64,000 nucleotides of DNA from Mastigocoleus testarum BC008 (lineage in GTDB: Bacteria; Cyanobacteriota; Cyanobacteriia; Cyanobacteriales; Nostocaceae): positions 102,088 to 166,087 of the forward strand of contig NZ_LMTZ01000066.1 of assembly GCF_001456025.1 (NCBI RefSeq), given 5' to 3'. Position 1 is the stretch's first letter, and every line of letters begins with the position of its first letter. Below the pieces are notes generated by a model. The model was not told the origin of the DNA and did no database searches. It worked only from the letters and a program-made list of their open reading frames with translations. Below are positions 56,553 through 64,000 of the stretch, piece by piece. A program made the position numbers and the translations under genes.

Positions 56553-57536
56553 ATGGCTCAAACTATATTCTTTAATGCTCTGCGAGAAGCAATTGATGAG
56601 GAAATGGCTCACGATCCAACAGTATTCGTTCTTGGTGAAGATGTTGGTCACTATGGTGGTTCTTATAAAGTAACCAAAGATCTTTATAAAAAGTATGGAG
56701 AATTGAGAGTTTTAGACACACCCATTGCTGAAAATAGCTTTACTGGCTTAGCTGTTGGAGCAGCCATCAATGGTCTGCGACCAATAATTGAAGGTATGAA
56801 TATGGGTTTCTTGCTTCTAGCATTTAACCAAATTGCCAATAATGCCGGAATGCTACGTTATACATCTGGAGGAAACTTTAAAATTCCAATGGTAATTCGT
56901 GGTCCTGGTGGTGTAGGAAGACAACTAGGAGCAGAACATTCTCAACGTCTTGAGGCTTACTTCCAAGCAGTACCTGGGCTGAAAATTGTTGCTTGTTCTA
57001 CGCCCTATAATGCTAAGGGTTTGTTAAAGTCTGCGATCCGCGACAATAATCCAGTGTTATTTTTCGAACACGTATTACTTTATAATCTTAAAGAAGAATT
57101 ACCAACAGAAGAATATTGGCTGCCGTTGGATAAAGCAGAAATAGTTAGGCCAGGGAAAGATGTCACCATTTTAACCTACTCCCGCATGAGGCATCATACT
57201 CTACAAGCATTGAAAACCTTAGAGAAACAAGGTTACGATCCAGAAATCATTGATTTGATATCTCTTAAACCGCTAGATTTAGAAACTATTGGCAATTCTA
57301 TCCGCAAAACCCATCGAGTTATTATCGTTGAAGAGTGTATGCGGACTGGCGGTATTGGTGCTGAATTAATCGCCTCCATCAACGAACGCTTTTTTGATGA
57401 ATTAGACGCACCAGTGGTAAGACTTTCTTCCCAAGATATTCCTACTCCTTACAATGGGACTTTGGAAAGATTGACAATTGTGCAACCAGAACAAATCGTA
57501 GAAGCAGTAGAAAAAATGGTAGCTTTGCGCGTTTAA
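56553..57536 (+). CDS. pdhB: Pyruvate dehydrogenase E1 beta subunit
   Basis: A 327-residue transketolase-fold subunit that, with PdhA, decarboxylates pyruvate in the pyruvate dehydrogenase complex. Marks include [80 protein letters not shown] and the C-terminal [20 protein letters not shown]. The AAAGG before the ATG is the ribosome binding site. The partner gene pdhA is not in the window. It is followed by secD and secF, as in other cyanobacteria. Confidence 0.96.
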   Translation: MAQTIFFNALREAIDEEMAHDPTVFVLGEDVGHYGGSYKVTKDLYKKYGELRVLDTPIAENSFTGLAVGAAINGLRPIIEGMNMGFLLLAFNQIANNAGMLRYTSGGNFKIPMVIRGPGGVGRQLGAEHSQRLEAYFQAVPGLKIVACSTPYNAKGLLKSAIRDNNPVLFFEHVLLYNLKEELPTEEYWLPLDKAEIVRPGKDVTILTYSRMRHHTLQALKTLEKQGYDPEIIDLISLKPLDLETIGNSIRKTHRVIIVEECMRTGGIGAELIASINERFFDELDAPVVRLSSQDIPTPYNGTLERLTIVQPEQIVEAVEKMVALRV

Positions 57537-57544
57537 AATCGGGG

Positions 57545-57690
57545 ACTAGCGACTGGGGATTGGTGAATAGTACCGCTGCGCGGAAGTCAAAAGACGTCCT
57601 CCGGACACGCTTTGCGAACAAAACAGACTGCGCCCGTAGGGCGTTAACGCAGTGGTGGGGCGTAAGCATGGGGCGTAAGGTAAGCACAGC
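57545..57690. repeat. GC-rich interspersed repeat cluster after pdhB
   Basis: Repeat words AGCGACTGGGGATTGGTG, GACGTCCTCCGGACACGCTT, GCCCGTAGGGCGTTAACGC and GGGGCGTAAG(CA)TGGGGCGTAA fill this stretch. They resemble the words in the ABC importer spacers and at 37668-37800. No coding content. Confidence 0.6.
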
Positions 57691-57840
57691 AAAAGTCAAA
57701 AGTATTGTCTTATCTAGCTTTTAACTTTTATGAATAGTTGCTTTATTCCGCCGACCTGCACTAGTAAGAAATATTAAGTTGAGAAAATTACTGGTTTCAT
57801 TTCTAATTCCTGACCCCTCATTCCTAATTTTCATATTGTG

Positions 57841-58020
57841 TTATGCACACTTGGGTGTATTGGGACGCTAACATGCTACGTATGTCTAAGATACACTACC
57901 AGTTAAGAGAGTGGGAGCCATCTAGGTGCTAGCACCAATCCCTTATCCCCGAGTTCCCACGGAGAACCTACACCCGGTTCCTGAAACGATTGCTATGCTT
58001 ACGTCTGTCAGGACGTATTG
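57841..58020 (+). ncRNA. Structured leader or small RNA upstream of secD
   Basis: GGGTGTA (57853-57859) pairs with TACACCC (57969-57975), extendable by G-U pairs. Inside, GTGGGA (57911-57916) pairs with TCCCAC (57955-57960), and GGTGCTAGCACC (57925-57936) is a perfect palindrome. A stem with internal bubble and apical hairpin results, of the general 6S RNA type, though I cannot match known cyanobacterial 6S sequence. It could be a free RNA or the 5' leader of secDF. Confidence 0.4.
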
Positions 58021-58083
58021 TTATACCAATCCCGGTTCTACTTGAGAAAAAGTTATGATAACCTTTGTTACACAATTGAAGGT

Positions 58084-59502
58084 ATGCAAAGACAAAAACC
58101 GCTATTAATTTTAATTTTTGTATTGGTCTTTGCCGCTATTGCGGTACTCGTAAATTTTAATGTACCCCTTGGACTAGACTTACGAGGTGGTTCGCAGTTA
58201 ACGATTCAGGTAAAGACTACCGAGAAAATCAAACAGGTTAGCGAACAGGATTTGGAAGCTGTTCAAACAGTTCTGGGAAATCGAGTCAATGGTCTTGGTG
58301 TTTCCGAACCAGTCATTCAGTCGGTGGGAAATAATCAAATCTTGATTCAATTACCCGGAGTGGATGACCCCCAATCAGCAGAAAGAGTTTTAGGTACAAC
58401 TGCACAACTAGAATTCCGACGTGAAAACCCTGAAAAAATAAAACTTTTAACAGTCAGACAGGAAGAACTGAGAGAACTGCTGACTAAACAACAAGATTTG
58501 CAAAAAAAAGAGGATAAAGCCGCAATTGAAGCAAACCAAGCCAAAATTGCTGAGAAACAGAAGCAAATTCTTGAAGGACAACAACAACTATTTGAAAAAA
58601 CCGAATTGACCGGTGAATATTTAACAGATGCAATAGAAGAACCACTTCGTGCTGGTGGTGCTTGGGCTGTTGCAATCAGATTTAATAATAAGGGAGGTCA
58701 ATTATTTGCTGACCTCAGTCGGGAAGCAGCCCAAAACTCTACTAGACTGGGCATTTTCCTTGACGATCAATTAATTAGTGCACCCAGTGTTGGTCCCGAA
58801 TATAAAGATACTGGAATCACTGGAGGTAGCGCTCAAATTTCTGGGAGCTTCGATTCTAAATCGGCAAAAGAATTGGCATTGCAATTGCGTGGGGGTTCAT
58901 TACCTTTACCGATTGAAATAGTCGAAAATCGTACTGTTGGCGCTACTTTAGGGCAAGATAGCATTAAAAGTAGTATATTTGCTGGTTTAAGTGGTTTGGC
59001 TTTAGTTTTGGTATTTATGGTTTTCTACTATAGACTACCGGGGCTGATTGCTAATATTGCTTTAATTATTTATGCTTTACTTACTTGGGCTTGTTTTGCT
59101 TTATTAGGTGTAACTCTTACACTACCAGGAATTGCTGGTTTTATCCTTAGTATAGGAATGGCAGTAGATGCTAATGTTTTGATTTTTGAACGTACCCGGG
59201 AAGAACTACGCGCAGGAAAGAGTCTGTATCGTTCTGTTGAATCTGGTTTTTATCGAGCATTCTCCAGTATTTTAGATAGTAATGTTACTACACTAATTGC
59301 TTGTTTGGCCCTGTTTGTTTTGGGTGCAGGTTTTGTTAAAGGTTTTGCTCTTACCCTGGCGATTGGGGTATTGGTGAGTATGTTTACAGCAGTTACTTGT
59401 TCTCGGACATTGATGTTCTTGGCTATTACTATACCTTCATTGCGGAAACCGGAAATATTTTGTCCCAATCTTCCTAGTTCGAAAAAGGCAGAGGTAGCTT
59501 GA
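58084..59502 (+). CDS. secD: Protein translocase subunit SecD
   Basis: About 472 residues. SecD works with SecF and uses proton motive force to help SecYEG export. The first helix is [20 protein letters not shown], then the [15 protein letters not shown] motif. A large periplasmic/lumenal domain has P1 head features ([40 protein letters not shown]). A Lys/Gln-rich coiled stretch (about 145-190) sits in the P1 domain. Five C-terminal helices ([20 protein letters not shown] and others) follow, with [20 protein letters not shown]. The start is placed at the ATG at 58084; the upstream ATG at 58018 gives a non-conserved extension. The stop overlaps the secF start as TGATG. Confidence 0.93.
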   Translation: MQRQKPLLILIFVLVFAAIAVLVNFNVPLGLDLRGGSQLTIQVKTTEKIKQVSEQDLEAVQTVLGNRVNGLGVSEPVIQSVGNNQILIQLPGVDDPQSAERVLGTTAQLEFRRENPEKIKLLTVRQEELRELLTKQQDLQKKEDKAAIEANQAKIAEKQKQILEGQQQLFEKTELTGEYLTDAIEEPLRAGGAWAVAIRFNNKGGQLFADLSREAAQNSTRLGIFLDDQLISAPSVGPEYKDTGITGGSAQISGSFDSKSAKELALQLRGGSLPLPIEIVENRTVGATLGQDSIKSSIFAGLSGLALVLVFMVFYYRLPGLIANIALIIYALLTWACFALLGVTLTLPGIAGFILSIGMAVDANVLIFERTREELRAGKSLYRSVESGFYRAFSSILDSNVTTLIACLALFVLGAGFVKGFALTLAIGVLVSMFTAVTCSRTLMFLAITIPSLRKPEIFCPNLPSSKKAEVA

Positions 59503-60452
59503 TGAAAATTAGTATAAATAAATCACGACCACTTTGGTGGGTTATTTCTGCTGTCATTATTATTGCCGGTGTGATGTCAATGGTAATTTCTTGGCAGCAA
59601 ATTGGTTACCCCTTGCGTCCCGGCTTAGATTTTGTTGGTGGTACCAGATTACAGGTAGAACGAGACTGCAGCAAACCTGAGAATTGCAAACAAGCAGTTG
59701 ATATCGCTACAGTCAGGGAAGTTGCAAAAGAACAAGGACTTGGGAATAGCAGTATTCAAATTAGTGGTAAAAATGGCGTCTTGATTCGGAGTAAAACTCT
59801 GAATGTTGAAGAACGGAGCAAACTACAAACTGCTTTGAGTGAAAAGATTGGTGAATTTGACCCCAAGAAAACACAAATAGATACTGTGGGTCCAACTTTA
59901 GGGCGGCAATTATTTTCTTCTGGAATTAAAGCTCTAACCGCAGCATTTATTGGTATTATTATTTACTTAGCCTTTCGATTCCAGTTGGATTATGCTGTGT
60001 TTGCTATTGTCGCAATATTTCACGATATCTTAATCACTGTTGGAATTTTTTCAATTTTAGGTTTGGTTGGAGGTATAGAATTAGATAGCTTATTTATTGT
60101 TGCATTGTTAACGATTACGGGCTTCTCGGTCAACGATACCGTAGTGATTTATGACCGAATCCGCGAAACACTGAAAAATGATTCTGGGCGTCCAATTGCG
60201 GAGGTAGTGGATGATGCTGTCAACCAGACCTTACCTAGATCTGTAAATACTACACTAACAACATTATTGCCATTGTTTGCCATTTTTCTATTTGGTGGCG
60301 AAACTCTGAGAAATTTTTCTTTGGCATTGATTATTGGTTTTGCTATGGGAGCTTATTCTAGTATTTTCATTGCTAGTACTCTTTTAGCCTGGTGGCGCGA
60401 ACGTTATCAACAGGAAGCAATTCTGGAAAGTAATCAGTCTGTTGATGCTTAA
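59502..60452 (+). CDS. secF: Protein translocase subunit SecF
   Basis: A 316-residue partner of SecD. The first helix is [20 protein letters not shown], then [18 protein letters not shown], the SecF version of the DLRGG motif. Then [20 protein letters not shown] and [20 protein letters not shown], the conserved cytoplasmic loop. Six helices in all. The ATG at 59502 overlaps the secD stop by one base (TGATG), which shows translational coupling. Two Cys in the head ([10 protein letters not shown]) are a small oddity. Confidence 0.94.
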   Translation: MKISINKSRPLWWVISAVIIIAGVMSMVISWQQIGYPLRPGLDFVGGTRLQVERDCSKPENCKQAVDIATVREVAKEQGLGNSSIQISGKNGVLIRSKTLNVEERSKLQTALSEKIGEFDPKKTQIDTVGPTLGRQLFSSGIKALTAAFIGIIIYLAFRFQLDYAVFAIVAIFHDILITVGIFSILGLVGGIELDSLFIVALLTITGFSVNDTVVIYDRIRETLKNDSGRPIAEVVDDAVNQTLPRSVNTTLTTLLPLFAIFLFGGETLRNFSLALIIGFAMGAYSSIFIASTLLAWWRERYQQEAILESNQSVDA

Positions 60453-60775
60453 CTTTAACTTTAACCTTAGAGGAGAAGTCTTCCATGCAGATTATTGCTC
60501 ATCCAGAATAAAATCTGTGAACAAAAGGATCCTGAGACCTTGGGAAAATCCTATAAGGAAGAAAGCAGCAAGTTAAACGTCAATTTTGTACAAAAACGTG
60601 CAATCTTGTATAAATTTTATGGAGCAGAAGAGAAGTTCAGCAAACGGAGAAAGGGTTGGTAAATTGAAATTTGCGAGAATTAACACTGGTAAAGCAAACC
60701 TACTGCGAATTGATTACTCAAATTTTGAGTTTTAAACCCTAACCCAAGCATAATCTTCTCCTCTCCTTTATAAAT
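60453..60775. other. Intergenic region after secF
   Basis: About 320 bases without a gene or clear hairpin; the direct words TTTTGTACAAAAACGTGCAA and CTTGTATAAATTTTATGG are AT-rich and may include the promoter of the next gene. Confidence 0.4.
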
Positions 60776-61186
60776 ATGGAACAACAACCCAAACAAAACT
60801 CAATTAATCATGAGGACAATTCCGATCCTGAGTTCGAGCGACAAGTTCAAAGGTTATACGAACTAACTGTCTACAGTAGATGGCTACTAATTGTATTTGT
60901 CTGGCTAACAATAGTACCTATCTGCTTGTGGAATTTACGTATGGAAATTGCACTGTGGAAAGAATATTTTACATTTGCAGCAGTTAGATACGGACTTATA
61001 TCCCATCCACTTGCAGCCTTAGGATTAGCTTTTAGCGTCGGAATGATACTCGCAGTTTTGATCTGGCAAAGTCGCAATATCTTGTTCGGTCTGTCATCTG
61101 AAGAAAAAAAGCTTTTGGAAGATCGGGTTTGGCGGATTCGCAAACAAGGCTCCAACCATCCTTTATGGAAATGGATTTGTAACTAA
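60776..61186 (+). CDS. Hypothetical two-helix membrane protein
   Basis: A 136-residue protein of unknown function with an acidic N-terminus (about 1-30), then helices WLLIVFVWLTIVPICLWNLR (about 37-56) and HPLAALGLAFSVGMILAVLI (about 78-97), then a basic C-terminal tail (LLEDRVWRIRKQGSNHPLWK). The pattern matches small cyanobacterial conserved hypotheticals. It stands between secF and a GNAT gene on the same strand. Confidence 0.7.
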   Translation: MEQQPKQNSINHEDNSDPEFERQVQRLYELTVYSRWLLIVFVWLTIVPICLWNLRMEIALWKEYFTFAAVRYGLISHPLAALGLAFSVGMILAVLIWQSRNILFGLSSEEKKLLEDRVWRIRKQGSNHPLWKWICN

Positions 61187-61294
61187 ATACAGATTTTCTT
61201 TAGTTTTAATTTTTTTAGTTTTAATTTTTTTAAAGATATATTTAGATAAGTACTATATAGTGCTTGCTGGAAGTGCTCTTAAAAGGTATTTGAT

Positions 61295-61771
61295 ATGAAA
61301 TCTACTCAGATTCGCTTTAGCGATCGCAAATCTGACATTGACCTCGTGCAACTGCAAAAACTATTTAATCTTGCAGCTTTCTGGGCAGAAAATCGAAAGG
61401 TTAGCGACCTGAGTACTGCAATTGCTAATAGCCAACCAGTGGTTAGCGTATGGGATCGAGCAAAAATGATCGGTACTGCTAGAGCAACTAGCGACGGAAT
61501 TTACCGGGCTACAATCTGGGATGTTGTTGTTCACCCAGAGTATCGTGGTATTGGTTTAGGAAGTAAATTAGTGGAGACTATTCTGAGTCATCCTCACATC
61601 AGAAAAGTAGAAAGAGTATATTTAATGACTACTCATCAGCAAAGCTTCTATGAAAAAATTGGTTTTCAGCAAAATTCCACAACTACAATGCTACTTTATC
61701 AAGATGCAGAGGAAACTAATTTTCCGACTCAGTTGCTAGAGACTCAACTTCAGAATTCGCTCGGGGGATAG
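61295..61771 (+). CDS. GNAT family N-acetyltransferase
   Basis: A 158-residue acetyltransferase. The acetyl-CoA binding motif A is WDVVVHPEYRGIGLGSKLVE (residues about 71-90), with R/Q-x-x-G-x-G as YRGIGLG, after strand TARATSDGIYRATI. C-terminal YLMTTHQQSFYEKIGFQQNS carries the typical Tyr. Substrate unknown; related plastid/cyanobacterial GNATs acetylate protein N-termini or amines. The 3' end overlaps the convergent kinase-like gene by 56 bases. Confidence 0.88.
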   Translation: MKSTQIRFSDRKSDIDLVQLQKLFNLAAFWAENRKVSDLSTAIANSQPVVSVWDRAKMIGTARATSDGIYRATIWDVVVHPEYRGIGLGSKLVETILSHPHIRKVERVYLMTTHQQSFYEKIGFQQNSTTTMLLYQDAEETNFPTQLLETQLQNSLGG

Positions 61772-62693
61772 ATACCTGAATTCTTGTTAAAGTATCTACT
61801 TCGTGATGATTTTCAGGCAAAGATATAACTTCCAATTTGCCCTTCATAGTGTCCAATAAAGTTTGATTCAGAAGCAATTTCATTCCTGAAGAAGTTCTCC
61901 CATCATTTTCATTTATGGTTATTGCCTTGCGCTCTGAAATATTACTCACTTGAGGCTGTTGTTTAACAGATGAAATTAATCCTACTGGCTCTTGATCGAG
62001 TAATGCATGATTTGGCACATCTAACCATATGTGTATCATGTCATTGTTGATGGAGTTTATAGCAGAAAGACAAATCTTACCTTCCTCCATATGGGCGATC
62101 GTAGTTGAAACTAAGTTATTCAAAACTTGACGTAACCAGCCCTTATCAGCAAAAGCATAAATTTCTGGTTGTGGTGACTTAACTGTGAAGGGAAAATTGC
62201 GATTTGCCGCCAGCATGTAATTTAATTCATAAACTTCTTGGAATAGTTTACTAATGGGAACTGGTTGCGTATCTAGTTTATTTGCACCATAATCAGCTCT
62301 GGCTACCTTCAAAATCTCATCAAGTAATTTCAATAATATTAGAGCCCGTTCGTGAGCCTGAGAAATAAACTCCCGCTCTTCCGATGGGCTTTCACACAAG
62401 TCTTCTAAAATAAGTTGATGTAAGCCTATTAATCCATTAAGGGGCGATCGCAACTCGTGGGTAACTCGAGCTAAAAATCCACCCTTAAAGTCGCTCATTT
62501 CTTGAGCCATTTGATAAGCAAGTTCATTATATTCGTCCGTATTATTTATTGTTGATTTAGCCAATAAATCTTTTGGAACAGATGAATTGTTATCCCAAGT
62601 TTTTTTTTGCTTACTTAGATTTTGAATGAGTTTACTAATACCCAAACCAAAAATTAATCCTATAAGTAAATATATCCAGTTATCCCAACACAT
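61716..62693 (-). CDS. Membrane-anchored histidine-kinase-like protein lacking the ATP site
   Basis: A 325-residue protein. An N-terminal helix (WIYLLIGLIFGLGISKLI) anchors it. HisKA is intact: LARVTHELRSPLNGLIGLHQ with the phosphoacceptor His, then a second helix ending in ILLKLLDEILKVARADYGAN. The ATPase half is only partly preserved: the N-box region reads LRQVLNNLVSTTIAHM. No D-x-G-x-G (G1) was found; the corresponding strand is IHIWLDVPNHALLDQEP. The later G-box region is GMKLLLNQTLLDTMKGKLEV. It probably cannot bind ATP and could be a phosphotransfer or scaffold protein. Its 3' end overlaps the convergent GNAT gene by 56 bases. Confidence 0.78.
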   Translation of the reverse strand: MCWDNWIYLLIGLIFGLGISKLIQNLSKQKKTWDNNSSVPKDLLAKSTINNTDEYNELAYQMAQEMSDFKGGFLARVTHELRSPLNGLIGLHQLILEDLCESPSEEREFISQAHERALILLKLLDEILKVARADYGANKLDTQPVPISKLFQEVYELNYMLAANRNFPFTVKSPQPEIYAFADKGWLRQVLNNLVSTTIAHMEEGKICLSAINSINNDMIHIWLDVPNHALLDQEPVGLISSVKQQPQVSNISERKAITINENDGRTSSGMKLLLNQTLLDTMKGKLEVISLPENHHEVDTLTRIQVSIPRANSEVESLATESEN

Positions 62694-62760
62694 AATTCAA
62701 TAACTATTAATCCATTAAATGATTATTCTTTTAAATCTTGAAGTAGGAAGCATAAATATT

Positions 62761-62808
62761 AAAAACTGTAAATTTTAAAAACTGTAAATTTTAAAAACTG
62801 TAAATTTT
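62761..62808. repeat. Three tandem 16-bp repeats
   Basis: AAAAACTGTAAATTTT occurs three times exactly at 62761-62776, 62777-62792 and 62793-62808. Non-coding, in the spacer between tsaC and the kinase-like gene. Confidence 0.9.
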
Positions 62809-62959
62809 AAAAATGCTGGCAGCCTTTAGTCTATCTTTTCCCGTCAGGGCTATCTAATTATAATCAGTTGCGACCAAAATTTTAATTTCAGATTAATAGG
62901 TTAATTCTAATCAGGTGAAAGAATAAAGTCGAATAAATAATATTCAAAATACAAAATAC

Positions 62960-63550
62960 TTACGTATCTAAAATTACCGAGCCTTCGCGTAATATTTTCC
63001 AATTATTCCCGTCCCATTTTGCGACTGTAGAGGGTTGACCCGTACCCATTTCTAATTCAAGTGGCACTTCCTGGGGAGATAAAGTAAGTACATTAGGAAA
63101 TGTTGCTGCTATTTCAGCCATCCTTCGCAAAGGCGGTTGCCCCGATAAATTTGCACTAGTGGTTGCTAAGGGTCCGGTTTGTACAAGAATTTTGCGAGCA
63201 ATTTCACTATCTGGAACTCGAACGCCAATTGTAGTGGGATCGGTAGGGTTGAGAGATGCAGGTATTTTTTGTGATGCCGGAACAACTAAAGTTAATGCTC
63301 CAGGCCAGTAATTTTGTGCGATCTGATGCCAATTGTCTCGCTCGAAATCGGCGCTTACGTAATCCCAAAGCTGAGAAATATTTGCAGCCATCAGAATCAA
63401 AGGTTTCTTTAGACTGCGCTGTTTAGCATTAAATATTAGTGATGAAGAGCTTGGGATTGTTGCCAATGCCGGCACGGTGTCCGTAGGGAAACTAGCTAAC
63501 TGACCAGAGCGAATACCAGAAACAAGTAAATCAAAAGAAACTAATGGCAT
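62960..63550 (-). CDS. tsaC: L-threonylcarbamoyladenylate synthase (TsaC/Sua5/YrdC)
   Basis: About 196 residues. The enzyme makes threonylcarbamoyl-AMP for t6A37 of ANN-decoding tRNAs. YrdC-fold marks are ASFPTDTVPALATI, FNAKQRSLKKPLILMAANIS, QNYWPGALTLVVPA, TIGVRVPDSEIARKIL, TTSANLSGQPPLRRM and STVAKWDGNNWKILREGSV. It lacks the C-terminal Sua5 domain, so it is the short TsaC form. The ATG at 63550 begins with PLVSFDLLVSGIRSGQLASF; an ATG nine codons earlier (63577) is possible and no ribosome binding site decides between them. Confidence 0.9.
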   Translation of the reverse strand: MPLVSFDLLVSGIRSGQLASFPTDTVPALATIPSSSSLIFNAKQRSLKKPLILMAANISQLWDYVSADFERDNWHQIAQNYWPGALTLVVPASQKIPASLNPTDPTTIGVRVPDSEIARKILVQTGPLATTSANLSGQPPLRRMAEIAATFPNVLTLSPQEVPLELEMGTGQPSTVAKWDGNNWKILREGSVILDT

Positions 63551-63754
63551 ATTTGTCAATACAAAAATTATTATCAATATTAAGATTACGAGAATATAAT
63601 CTCAAGAAAATAAAATACTAATAAAAATAATTGATACCAAAACTGATAATAGTTAAAAGCGTATATAGTAATCGTATTTGATTTATAAACGGGTGACTCC
63701 TGTAGAGACGTTGCAGAGCCTGCAGCCTCGGTGCTACCCCTAACGAAAACTTGG

Positions 63755-63914
63755 ACAAAACTGCCCAGCCTATCTCCTTACGGAGACGCTACGCTAATGC
63801 TGCGCGGGGGTTTAACGCGTTGCAAAAATGGGTTATTTGTATAAAATCCCCCGCGCAGCAAGCCAAAATTAGTGGAAATACAGGGTAACTTTGGGTAAGG
63901 CTGGGCAGTTTTGT
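63755..63914. mobile_element. Nested foldback (MITE-like) element
   Basis: ACAAAACTGCCCAGCCT (63755-63771) and AGGCTGGGCAGTTTTGT (63898-63914) are perfect 17-bp terminal inverted repeats. Inside, TGCTGCGCGGGGG (63798-63810) and CCCCCGCGCAGCA (63848-63860) form a second, perfect 13-bp inverted repeat. The 160-base unit is GC-richer than its surroundings and holds no reading frame. This is the form of a miniature inverted-repeat element or a stable hairpin transcript. Confidence 0.55.
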
Positions 63915-64000
63915 CGTATCCCCTCAAAATTCCGGGGTAAGGAGTTACTCAGGTATCCATGACCAACCAAAAGGATTAGAAGAGGACTTATCCCGAATTA

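Overview
The window looks like chromosomal DNA of a filamentous (Nostocales-type) cyanobacterium. The evidence is an AT-rich background with scattered GCGATCGC octamers, families that are typically cyanobacterial (Ycf46-type AAA ATPase, SLH-containing porin, GUN4 domains, AAA_35/WD40 proteins, a pdhB-secD-secF cluster, RRM protein Rbp), long AT-rich intergenic spaces, and many short tandem or dispersed repeats. The species cannot be fixed from the sequence alone.

Layout. 0-12 kb: DUF2237 protein, a zinc-ribbon protein, a flavin amine oxidase, ttcA, cysH, small secreted, membrane and thioredoxin-like proteins, an orphan ureC, a Coq4-family protein and a methyltransferase-HIT fusion. 12-25 kb is accessory in character: an HTH protein, a phytochrome-like GAF/PHY protein that stops where an output module would begin, two AAA_35 NTPase genes (the second carries a transmembrane helix and 14 WD40 repeats), a compositionally distinct epimerase followed by a decayed copy of the WD40-gene tail, an alpha/beta-hydrolase pseudogene, ycf46, an IscB-like C-terminal relic and an SH3 protein. 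25-31 kb: a complete carbohydrate ABC importer (binding protein, two permeases, ATPase) whose spacers are packed with repeats. 30-40 kb: a patatin phospholipase with an inserted domain, a DUF6263 protein, ribokinase, tRNA-Phe(GAA), a porin and rqcH. 40-44 kb: a candidate conflict/signalling island. 44-64 kb: a GT4 glycosyltransferase, rbp, an M48-like membrane protein with degraded zinc ligands, prfC, a DUF4870 protein, hemB, an XRE regulator, pdhB-secD-secF, a GNAT, a kinase-like protein without an ATP site, tsaC, and a nested foldback element at the right edge.

The most interesting locus is 40019-43693. A DUF4062 plus kinase-like protein faces a convergent gene with an EAD1 adaptor and a CHAT (caspase-like) protease domain. 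The CHAT frame ends two codons after a run of nine A residues containing the slippery heptamer A AAA AAG. The -1 frame continues without interruption into a complete GUN4 domain that has no in-frame ATG of its own before the middle of the domain. An AAGGAG sequence lies 13-16 nt upstream of the slip site. The simplest reading is one EAD1-CHAT-GUN4 gene expressed by -1 frameshifting or polymerase slippage, or switched by A-tract indels. A fresh frameshift mutation is the main alternative.

Housekeeping themes are translation and RNA (ttcA, tsaC, prfC, rqcH, rbp, tRNA-Phe), tetrapyrrole synthesis (hemB), sulfur assimilation (cysH), protein export (secDF), pyruvate dehydrogenase (pdhB) and sugar uptake and use (ABC importer, rbsK, porin). 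Several spacers contain structured segments that may be small RNAs (37205-37323, 54967-55072, 55787-55940, 57841-58020). All family assignments rest on motifs read by eye; no database search was run.
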